A stretch of 64,000 nucleotides of DNA from Clostridia bacterium (GTDB lineage: Bacteria; Bacillota_A; Clostridia; Christensenellales; Aristaeellaceae): assembly GCA_017938645.1 (NCBI GenBank), contig JAGBBE010000093.1, positions 48,914 to 112,913 on the forward strand. The letters are read 5' to 3'. The notes below the pieces were generated by a model. That model saw only the letters and a program-made list of their open reading frames with translations, had not been told where the DNA came from and did not search any database. Positions 25,812 through 33,101 of the stretch are shown piece by piece; position 1 is the stretch's first letter, and every line of letters starts with the position of its first letter. The translations under genes were made by a program, and so were the position numbers.

Positions 25812-26144
25812 TCACCGTACAAAATCCTCACGCATCGGCGTGAATACGTCAATCAGCGTTCCGGCCTCCAGGCAAAGGGTTCCGTGCGGAATGCCGGAGG
25901 GAAAAACAATGCTGTCGCCGCCGGCAACTTCCACGCTCTCTCCATTGATGTCAAAACGAAAGCGTCCGCTGCGCACATAGGTGCTCTGCACATGAGGATG
26001 CACGTGCACGCTGCCTGTGCCGCCGGTTTCAAAAACGACCTCGACCATCATGATCTGCTCGTTATAGGCCAGCACTTTGCGGCATACGCCGCCGCCCAGT
26101 TCCTCCAGCTTGCGTTCGTTGTTGAATACAACCGTAGCGTCCAT
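25812..26144 (-). CDS. Single-domain cupin protein
   Basis: A 110-residue cupin. Motif 1 holds HVHPHVQSTYVRSGRF (metal histidines 47, 49, 51) and motif 2 ends in FPSGIPHGTL (H87). Small cupins of this type bind a divalent metal and often isomerise or sense sugars and acids. GGGAGG precedes the chosen ATG at 26144, and a promoter at 26183 supports separate transcription. It lies downstream of the terminator of the PIG-L operon. Confidence 0.8.
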   Translation of the reverse strand: MDATVVFNNERKLEELGGGVCRKVLAYNEQIMMVEVVFETGGTGSVHVHPHVQSTYVRSGRFRFDINGESVEVAGGDSIVFPSGIPHGTLCLEAGTLIDVFTPMREDFVR

Positions 26145-26182
26145 TTGGCTTCCTCCCTGATGTGTTGTGTATGGTTTTTTTG

Positions 26183-26212
26183 AATATATCATAGCTTTCT
26201 GTGAGTTGTCTA
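26183..26212 (-). promoter_or_regulatory. Promoter of the cupin gene
   Basis: TAGACA (26207-26212), an 18-base spacer and TATATT (26183-26188) on the minus strand, in AT-rich DNA. Confidence 0.4.
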
Positions 26213-26232
26213 TGAAATTGATAGGTTTGGAC

Positions 26233-26268
26233 AAAAAAGCGCCTGCCGCAGTCTCCTGCAGCAGGCGG
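26233..26268 (-). terminator. Terminator of the 26294-32679 importer operon
   Basis: On the minus strand CGCCTGCTGCAG and CTGCGGCAGGCG form a 12-bp stem with one G-U pair and a GAGA loop, followed by CTTTTTTG. Confidence 0.8.
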
Positions 26269-26293
26269 TAATTGATTCATTTCACAATGATTC

Positions 26294-26989
26294 TTACAGC
26301 ATTTCCAGCTTCACGCGCTTCTCATACTCAGGAATGGCGAAAGCGCTGGCGTAGTCGGTCTTGATCATCGCGCCGCGGGTGATGGCAAGGGCCTCGTAGT
26401 AGCGCAGATATTTGAAGTCGCGGGAGTTCTCAGCCAGCCACAGCTTCTTGATGTTTTCCTTCCACAGCGGGAACGCTTCGGTAACGTCAAAGTAGTAGTA
26501 GGGCTTGAAGCCGTCGGCGTCTTCCCAGTTCTCAGCGAACATGCTGTGGCCGATGGGAGCGGGCTTAAGGCCGTCGAGGTCGAAAGTTCCCAGAGAGGCG
26601 AAGAAATTGGCGTTGGTGGTGATTTCGCTGGCCGCGATGTGATCCTTGTGCATACTGTTGGGCCAGTGATAGAGCACGGAGTTGACCTGCTTTTCACGCA
26701 TGATGCGGGCAAGCTTGAGTTCGATTTCCTTGGAGGGGTACAGTTCGCCGTCGGGAACGTCGAATACGATGCTTTCGCCGCCCAGACCCTTGGCAAATTC
26801 GGCAGCAGAGGCCACGTTCTGCTCGCGGAATTCAGCGGGGGTCATGCCCAGCGGCGTGCCGCGCTCGCCGGCAGTCAGGTCAACGATGATGATTTTGTCG
26901 CCAGCCATGGCGTGCTTGGCAAGCAGCATGCCGCAGGTCAGCTGAGCGTCTCCGGTGTGGGCGCCGACGGCCATAATGGTTTTGCTCAT
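26294..26989 (-). CDS. PIG-L/LmbE-family protein with an altered catalytic motif
   Basis: A 231-residue PIG-L (GlcNAc deacetylase-like) protein. The N-terminal zinc motif, normally AHPDDE, reads AHTGDA: H11 and D14 keep the metal-ligand positions, but the aspartate that acts as general base is replaced by G13. The later ligand lies in HWPNSMHKDH (H117). The start at 26989 follows AAGGAGAG. It is the last gene of an ABC importer operon, 31 bases after the permease. It may deacetylate an imported amino sugar by a modified mechanism, or catalyse another hydrolysis. Confidence 0.8.
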   Translation of the reverse strand: MSKTIMAVGAHTGDAQLTCGMLLAKHAMAGDKIIIVDLTAGERGTPLGMTPAEFREQNVASAAEFAKGLGGESIVFDVPDGELYPSKEIELKLARIMREKQVNSVLYHWPNSMHKDHIAASEITTNANFFASLGTFDLDGLKPAPIGHSMFAENWEDADGFKPYYYFDVTEAFPLWKENIKKLWLAENSRDFKYLRYYEALAITRGAMIKTDYASAFAIPEYEKRVKLEML

Positions 26990-27020
26990 GTGGATACTCT
27001 CCTTTTTCATAGGTATTTTG

Positions 27021-27923
27021 TTATTCCTTGACGGAACCAATGAGTACGCCTTTGACGAAATACTTCTGCAGGAAGGGATAGACCATCACCACAGGCACAA
27101 CGCAGATCACCATGGCCGCAGGACGCAGGGTCTGGGAGGTGTAGGTGAGTTCTTTCTGGTTGATGGTACCGAATACCGTCTGTGCGGCCGATTCGGACTG
27201 GTTGATCAGCGTGATCATGACGTTGGAGAGGGTCTTGAGATCACGGTCGGTCACGAAGAAGGCCGAGTCAGTCCAGGTGTTCCAGTGCCACACGCCGGAA
27301 TACAGCGCCATGGTGGCAATCAGCGGCATGGAGATGGGAAGGATGATCTGGAAGAAGATGCGCAGATCGTTTGCGCCGTCCAGCCTTGCCGCTTCCTCCA
27401 GCGAGTCGGGAATGTCGCGGAAGAAGTTCATCATGATTACACAGTTGAAAGATGCGAACAGATTCGGGATGATGTAGACCCAGAAGGAGTTCATCAGGCC
27501 CAAAAGCTTATAGAGCATGTACTGCGGAATCAGACCGCCGCTGACGTACATCACGATCATCATGGCCGTGATGTACACGTTTTTGAACATGAGGTTGCGG
27601 TGCGAACAGGCGTAGGCGAACAGGCCCGTGAACGCCACGCAGGCCACCGTGCCGATTACGGTGCGGGCAATGGTGACCATAAAGGCCGTGGGTACGTAGT
27701 CGATGCCGAAAACGGCGCCGTAGTTGTCCAGCGTGAATTTGCGGGGCCAGAAGTAGATGCCGCCGCGCAGCGCGTCCGTTCCTTCGTTAAAGGAGAGAAC
27801 CACGGCATACCAGAACGGGTACAGCGTAACCAGGAAAACCGAGAGCATGATGATGCCGACCACCACGCTGATCACGCGGTCTTCCGCAGTGCGCCTGATG
27901 TGATATTGCTTCTTTGCGCTCAT
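27021..27923 (-). CDS. ABC transporter permease, LplC/YtcP type
   Basis: A 300-residue CUT1 permease with about six membrane segments, the EAA loop SLEEAARLDGANDLRIFFQI and the characteristic ending YFVKGVLIGSVKE. It pairs with the LplB-type permease 17 bases upstream. As in other importers of this class, the ATPase is not encoded in the operon. Confidence 0.92.
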   Translation of the reverse strand: MSAKKQYHIRRTAEDRVISVVVGIIMLSVFLVTLYPFWYAVVLSFNEGTDALRGGIYFWPRKFTLDNYGAVFGIDYVPTAFMVTIARTVIGTVACVAFTGLFAYACSHRNLMFKNVYITAMMIVMYVSGGLIPQYMLYKLLGLMNSFWVYIIPNLFASFNCVIMMNFFRDIPDSLEEAARLDGANDLRIFFQIILPISMPLIATMALYSGVWHWNTWTDSAFFVTDRDLKTLSNVMITLINQSESAAQTVFGTINQKELTYTSQTLRPAAMVICVVPVVMVYPFLQKYFVKGVLIGSVKE

Positions 27924-27940
27924 ATGTCACTCTTCCTTTC

Positions 27941-28927
27941 TTAAAAGAAGCTGGAACCCGTCAGCTTCTTGCTGGCGAAGTTGCTGCTAACCACGAGGAA
28001 GAGAGAAATCACGGACTGGAACAGGCCGATGGCGGTTGCATAGCTGAAGCGGAACTTCGTAAGGCCCATCTGATAGGTGTAGTACGGCAGCGTAACGGAA
28101 CGCGCGTAGTTGATGGAGTTGCCCATCAGGTAGGACTGGTCGAAGTTGGAGCCGCCCATGCCGCCGCTCATGAGGGAGCCGATGGACATGATCAGCACGA
28201 TCATGATGGTTCCCTTGATGTTGGGAAGCGTGATGGACCAGATGCAGCGCATGCGGGACGCGCCGTCCACCTTGGCGGATTCGTACTGGCTCTGGTCAAT
28301 GCCGCTGATGGCCGCCAGGAAGATGATGGACCACCAGCCCATTTCCTTCCAGATGTCGGTGAGCACGGCCAGGGCGTAATAGTATTCCGCGCCGGTCAGG
28401 AACTCGATCTTGGGCTTTCCGGCGGCAACCAGAAGCGAATTGATGACGCCGTTGGAGGAGTTGAAGAAGTTAAACACCAAGCCGTACACGATGACCCACG
28501 AAATGAAGTGCGGCAGGTAGGATACCGTCTGCACAATGCGCTTGCAGAAGCTGCCGCGCATCTCATTGATGGCCAGTGCAAACAGAATCGGCACCGGGAA
28601 GGAAAAGGCCAGCTTGAGCAGGCTGAGCACAATGGTATTGCGCATGACCAGCCCGAAGTTGGGGTCGCGGAAAAATGTATTGAAGTGATAGAAACCGCCC
28701 TCGGATGTGATGGGCGCGGTAAACATGCCCATGAATCCCATTTTGGGCTGGTAATCCTTGAATGCAATCTGAATGCCAAACAGGGGAAGATAATTGAAGA
28801 TGATCATGTACACAAAGCCCATGATCGCAAAAAACTGCAGATAGCGCTGCGCCCAGAAACGCCTCAGGCCGCGCTTGAACCGTACGGAACGCGGCTGTTC
28901 CGTAATGGAAGGAAGAATGTTAGCCAA
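27941..28927 (-). CDS. ABC transporter permease, LplB/YtcO type
   Basis: A 328-residue permease. The loop ISGIDQSQYESAKVDGASRM corresponds to the EAA motif and the end reads SKKLTGSSFF. I assign a TTG start at 28925-28927, because AAGGAG lies nine bases upstream and the next in-frame ATG is inside the first membrane helix. It forms the channel with the LplC-type partner. Confidence 0.9.
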   Translation of the reverse strand: MANILPSITEQPRSVRFKRGLRRFWAQRYLQFFAIMGFVYMIIFNYLPLFGIQIAFKDYQPKMGFMGMFTAPITSEGGFYHFNTFFRDPNFGLVMRNTIVLSLLKLAFSFPVPILFALAINEMRGSFCKRIVQTVSYLPHFISWVIVYGLVFNFFNSSNGVINSLLVAAGKPKIEFLTGAEYYYALAVLTDIWKEMGWWSIIFLAAISGIDQSQYESAKVDGASRMRCIWSITLPNIKGTIMIVLIMSIGSLMSGGMGGSNFDQSYLMGNSINYARSVTLPYYTYQMGLTKFRFSYATAIGLFQSVISLFLVVSSNFASKKLTGSSFF

Positions 28928-28976
28928 GCGTCTCAGCTCCTTACGCTTGAGTAATAGGACATTTTTTGAGGAAAAG

Positions 28977-29003
28977 AGGAGGACGGGCAGCGCCCGCCCT
29001 CCT
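28977..29003 (-). other. Stem-loop after SBP gene 29018-30595
   Basis: AGGAGGACGGGC pairs with GCCCGCCCTCCT (11 of 12 pairs, one A-C mismatch) around an AGC loop. Placed between the SBP and permease genes. Confidence 0.55.
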
Positions 29004-29017
29004 GAATTTGGGTTGGC

Positions 29018-30595
29018 TTACTTGGCGAAACCAGCCTTGATCGCCTGATACTGATCGTTGATGAACTTGTTGTAGTCAGCCAGACCGGCCTTTTCGCAGG
29101 CGGCGTAGAACTCTTCCATCTTGGCGGCAGCTTCTTCCTCGGAAGCAGCGGTGATGGCGCCGTTGATGGCGGGCTTGCGCAGGCTGTCGAGGGTGGAATA
29201 GATGTCGCCTTCACGGGTGCCGGCGGCAGCATTCTGCACCAGAGCCTGAGCTACGTCGTAGTGCCAGTAGGGCTTGTAGTCGGTTACGAGGTGGGCCACC
29301 TGGCCGTACTTCTCGCTGACGGCAGCGGCAGCCAGAGCCTTCTGGTTTTCCACAGCGAAGGTCGCCTGGAAGTACCATACGTTGTCACCGCGCTCCTTCC
29401 AGGAGTAGGTGTCGAACTGCATGGGATAGCCGTTGACCAGTTCGTAGTCGAGGCCTTCAACGCCCCACTGGGTCAGCTTATCGCCGTAGGGAGAGCGCAT
29501 GTACTCCATCAGGGCGATCAGACGGGCGGGATCCTCGCAGTTGCGGGTGATGTAGAAGCCGGCGAAACCAGCCTGACCATAGGTCTGGGACATCTTCACT
29601 TCGCCGTTGACGGTGAGGGGCTTGCGGATGGAGGTGTAGTAGGCGGTGTTGCCTTCCACGCCGGCCAGGGCTTCGTTCCACTGGTCAACGTCGTAGCACT
29701 GACCGGCGTAGCAGAACACGTTGCCGGCCATGATGGCAGCCTTGGTTTCTTCCTGCGTGTAAACCAGAGCTTCCTGGCTCATGAGGCCTTCGCGCAGCAG
29801 CTTGTTGGCGAACAGCACATAATCATTCAGGGGCTCCTTGTCGGAGTACACCCAGATCAGGTTGCCGTCGGCGTCCAGGGTGCCGTAGCCGTTGTTGGAG
29901 TCATAGTCCACGCCGAAGCAGTGGGCCAGGTAGGCGCCGTTGGAGTCGGGCTGCAGGTAGGGGATCATGTCGGGATACTTTTCCTTCACCTGCTTGAGCA
30001 CGGCGTAGAAATCATCGGTGGAGTTGATTTCGGGGTTGCCCAGCTCGTCGAGGATGTCCTGACGGAAGGAGATGGTGCCTTCGCCGTAGGAAACGCCCTG
30101 GGTGGGATCATCCCAGTAGTCCTGGTTGCGGACGTGGGTGTAGAGGGTGTAGAAGTGGCCGTCTTCCTTGGTGGCCATCTGGATGTCGGTGGGGTCGATG
30201 AGATCCATGAACTCGGGCGCATACTGGGCGATCAGCTCGTCCCAGGCATAGCACACGTCATAGTCTTCCATGAGGTCGATGTTGGAAGCGCCGAATACGA
30301 AGACCGCATCGGGCAGCTCGCCGGTGGCAACGTAGGTGGCCAGCTGCTGAGCATCCTGCTGCTTGGTCACTTCGAAGGCGATGCCGGTGTCAGCAGTCAC
30401 CTGCTGGGATACGTGATCCTCGCCCCATACATCCATGGGAGCCCAGGTCATGTTGTGGAACAGGGAGAAAGTGATGGGATCCTTGTTGGTCTTCCACGCC
30501 AGGTTCTCAGACTCCCAGGTGGTCTCGGCCACAGCGCCGCCGATCAGAGACAGGGCAAGCGTGAGGGCCAGCAGAGCAGACAACAGTTTTTTCAT
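29018..30595 (-). CDS. Extracellular solute-binding protein (LplA-like)
   Basis: A 525-residue binding protein of the large LplA/YtcQ class that accompanies LplB/LplC permeases. The signal peptide MKKLLSALLALTLALSL ends GGAVAE with a type I site and no cysteine, so it lacks a lipoprotein anchor. The mature part begins with an alternating hydrophobic strand (PITFSLFHNM). Start set at 30595, since AAAGGAGG lies eight bases upstream. Ligand is probably an oligosaccharide or glycoside. Confidence 0.9.
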   Translation of the reverse strand: MKKLLSALLALTLALSLIGGAVAETTWESENLAWKTNKDPITFSLFHNMTWAPMDVWGEDHVSQQVTADTGIAFEVTKQQDAQQLATYVATGELPDAVFVFGASNIDLMEDYDVCYAWDELIAQYAPEFMDLIDPTDIQMATKEDGHFYTLYTHVRNQDYWDDPTQGVSYGEGTISFRQDILDELGNPEINSTDDFYAVLKQVKEKYPDMIPYLQPDSNGAYLAHCFGVDYDSNNGYGTLDADGNLIWVYSDKEPLNDYVLFANKLLREGLMSQEALVYTQEETKAAIMAGNVFCYAGQCYDVDQWNEALAGVEGNTAYYTSIRKPLTVNGEVKMSQTYGQAGFAGFYITRNCEDPARLIALMEYMRSPYGDKLTQWGVEGLDYELVNGYPMQFDTYSWKERGDNVWYFQATFAVENQKALAAAAVSEKYGQVAHLVTDYKPYWHYDVAQALVQNAAAGTREGDIYSTLDSLRKPAINGAITAASEEEAAAKMEEFYAACEKAGLADYNKFINDQYQAIKAGFAK

Positions 30596-30664
30596 TTGGG
30601 TACCTCCTTTTTTGTTCGTACGCTTTCGCGCTATTGCAACCGCCGAAACGGTTTGAGCCAATGA

Positions 30665-31711
30665 TTACAGGGCCTTCTTCATGATGCTGAAGCGCTTCAC
30701 AACGCGCAATCCGGCGTTTTTGTAAATCTTCTGGGCGTGGTTGTCGTCGCCCGTAAACAGCGTGGAGAAGGCGGCTCCCTCGTCCACAAACTCCTGCATA
30801 AGGAGATTAAACAGAACCGACGCGATGCCGCGGCGCTCGTAGTTGGGATCGGTGCAGATGCCGGAGAACCAGCCGCGTCCGCTCATCTGCTTGTCCACGG
30901 GGCCGGTGAAGGCGACGATTTTGCCCTCATGCGTAGCCGCCAGAATCGGACGCGGGCCTGCGGGCACGATGCCGTTGGGAATGAAGCGGATATCCGTGCA
31001 GGGTACGCCGTCGCGGTGGCACTGGATTTCCGTCTTAAGCACGCTGCGCCAGTATTCGCTTTCCACGCCGTCGCACATGGTGTCGTAGTCATAGCCGAGG
31101 CTTGCGTCATAGCGTCCGGTTTCGATGCCCTGCGCCCTGAGCGCCTCCTGACGGGACTTGAGCTCGTCCCAGGGCTTGTACTCGCTGAGGTTGAGGTACA
31201 TGGCTACTTCGGTGTGCAGATCGTTGAAGCCGAGCTTTTTGAGGAACGCAAAGCCGGGGCAGTCCACGTCCACGCCGGGCGCGTTGTTATGGTCATGGCC
31301 GGGCGTGCCGGGCACGATCCAGTCAAGGTTGATGGGGTTATTGCCATTGACGGCAAAGGTGCTCTTGCCGTTTGCCTTGAACGCCTCGCCCAGCGTTTCC
31401 ACCAGCGCCCTGCCGATGCCGCGGCCGCGGTATTCCTTGCCAACGAACACACAGGTCAGGAAACCGGGGGTATTCTCGTTGGTTTCGCCGCCCAAAAACA
31501 CCTTCTTGGCAACGCCGTTGATGAATCCCGCGATCTTTCCGTCTTCCTCAGCAACGAAGGTGTACTTGGGATCATAGTTGGGATCCTGTTCGAACTTTTT
31601 GTGGAAATACGCTTCCGTCAGCGGATAATAAACGACCTCTTTGGCTTCGACAGCCTCGTTCCACACAGAGATAACGCCGGGAAGATCAGATGCCGTAAAC
31701 AGGCGGATCAT
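30665..31711 (-). CDS. Protein with two GNAT acetyltransferase domains
   Basis: A 348-residue protein made of two GNAT folds. The first carries the acetyl-CoA loop FVGKEYRGRGIGRALVE (about residues 92-108) and the second CTDPNYERRGIASVLFN (about 290-306). GAAFSTLFTGDDNHAQKIYKNAG near the end is the typical terminal strand-helix. It likely acetylates an amine or an amino sugar inside the cell. It lies between an ArsR-type regulator and an SBP gene, and a PIG-L-like protein closes the operon, so opposing N-acetyl chemistry on an imported amino sugar is an attractive inference. Confidence 0.8.
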   Translation of the reverse strand: MIRLFTASDLPGVISVWNEAVEAKEVVYYPLTEAYFHKKFEQDPNYDPKYTFVAEEDGKIAGFINGVAKKVFLGGETNENTPGFLTCVFVGKEYRGRGIGRALVETLGEAFKANGKSTFAVNGNNPINLDWIVPGTPGHDHNNAPGVDVDCPGFAFLKKLGFNDLHTEVAMYLNLSEYKPWDELKSRQEALRAQGIETGRYDASLGYDYDTMCDGVESEYWRSVLKTEIQCHRDGVPCTDIRFIPNGIVPAGPRPILAATHEGKIVAFTGPVDKQMSGRGWFSGICTDPNYERRGIASVLFNLLMQEFVDEGAAFSTLFTGDDNHAQKIYKNAGLRVVKRFSIMKKAL

Positions 31712-31725
31712 GCGGTTTCCTCCTT

Positions 31726-32679
31726 TTATTCCTGAGATTGATAGCCGATCACCAGCTGGATGGCCTGATTGTAATCGCCAAAGCCTGTGCCGAACAAATT
31801 GAGTCCGGCGGCATGATGGCTGTCGCTGGGGACATGCAGAAGCACGTTGATCCGGCTGCATTCGTTCAGCTTCAGATCGCTCAGCTTCACATTGGAAATC
31901 TTGACGTCATTAAGATAGGTTCCGTTTTTGGTGACGCGCCACTTCTGCAGTTCGCCGTACTGCGTGGACACATCCGGCCACCACGGCGGATTGAGCTTGC
32001 CTCTGCGGCCCTCCGTATCGCTGGAGCAGACGCTGCCGCCCAGGAGGCAGCCGTTGATGGTGATGCGGATTTCCGTCTGCCAGTCCGGCGTATCCACGCG
32101 CGCCTCCGTGCATGCTTCAAAGGACAGTTCCAGATACTCCGGCTCAATGGTATTGTCCAGAAGCGGTGCAAACCGGTAGCACAGGCAGCCGCTCTGCATC
32201 CACAAAACCTGCGCGTCCAATCGTTCCGGCAGATAGAAGCAGCTCGGCTTGTTATAGATGCCAATTGGCCCAAGCTGCGACGCCAGTCCGCACGGAGAGG
32301 TGATGGACTCCGCCTGGCTGTACGCGCCGATGGGCATGGACTGCATATACTGCTTGGTTCTGTGCGGCGGATCCTCGCACAGATGGAACAGGATGCTTTC
32401 CCTCACCCGGGTACACATTTTCATGGTACCGCGGATGCTGGACATCCGCTCGCACACAATCAGCTTGGCTTCTTCCAGAATGCTGATATGGGTGGATGTG
32501 GACGAGATAGGGATGTTCAGCGTTTGTGAAATCTCGTTGACGCTCATCACGTTCTTCTCGCCCAGCAGCCGGAGGATCTCCAGCCTCTTGGGCACGGACA
32601 GCGCACGGGCAATCAGACTGACGCGCTCCGGATCGGACAGATCCAGCACAAGGCGCTCGGAATCATCAGGTAAAAGCAT
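31726..32679 (-). CDS. ArsR-type winged-helix regulator with a large C-terminal domain
   Basis: A 317-residue protein. Residues 25-90 are an ArsR-like winged helix (VPKRLEILRLLGEKN, then VNEISQTLNIPISSTSTHIS). The remaining 200 residues are strand-rich, with EIRITINGCLLGG and INVLLHVPSDSHHAAGLNLFG, and resemble a jelly-roll ligand-binding domain, not a metal sensor. It is the first gene of the GNAT-SBP-permease-PIG-L operon, so it probably controls that operon in response to its substrate. GGGAGG precedes the ATG. Confidence 0.75.
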   Translation of the reverse strand: MLLPDDSERLVLDLSDPERVSLIARALSVPKRLEILRLLGEKNVMSVNEISQTLNIPISSTSTHISILEEAKLIVCERMSSIRGTMKMCTRVRESILFHLCEDPPHRTKQYMQSMPIGAYSQAESITSPCGLASQLGPIGIYNKPSCFYLPERLDAQVLWMQSGCLCYRFAPLLDNTIEPEYLELSFEACTEARVDTPDWQTEIRITINGCLLGGSVCSSDTEGRRGKLNPPWWPDVSTQYGELQKWRVTKNGTYLNDVKISNVKLSDLKLNECSRINVLLHVPSDSHHAAGLNLFGTGFGDYNQAIQLVIGYQSQE

Positions 32680-33030
32680 ATCTTTCCTCCCGTGAAAAAA
32701 TGAAGATACAATAAAGTTTTCCGGAGGTCTGCAAATAAGTCCTCCCGTTTTGGCACTTGTTCCGCTGCAAACATCCTTGTATCAAATCGGGACGACTCTA
32801 AACAGATTGTAGATTTCATCTGATGGCTTTATCGTACCTTTTTTCAAAACCAGTGTCAAACAAAACAATCTGAAATGGAAAAAATCAGCCCGAAAACGGC
32901 ATGTAATTCGAGAATGCTGATTGCTTTTTGGGGTTTACTTCAAGAAAACAGAAACAATAAATCATTCTTTCCATATCCTGCAAGGCTGGCAAACCACCCG
33001 TCCAAAACAGATATATCCCCCAGTCAAGAG
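32680..33030. other. Intergenic region upstream of the ArsR-type regulator
   Basis: About 350 AT-rich bases. It must hold the promoter and operator of the ArsR-GNAT-ABC operon, but no pair of hexamers stands out. I see no gene with a ribosome site. Confidence 0.35.
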
Positions 33031-33078
33031 AACGAAACCACGCCGTATCCTCTCCGGAAAACATGGCGTGGTTTCGTT
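33031..33078 (-). terminator. Hairpin after the GH97 gene
   Basis: A perfect 14-bp inverted repeat (AACGAAACCACGCC with GGCGTGGTTTCGTT) around a 20-base loop, just beyond the GH97 stop codon. The U tract is weak on both strands. Confidence 0.5.
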
Positions 33079-33101
33079 ATGTACGCTGCGATATGCAGTT
33101 T

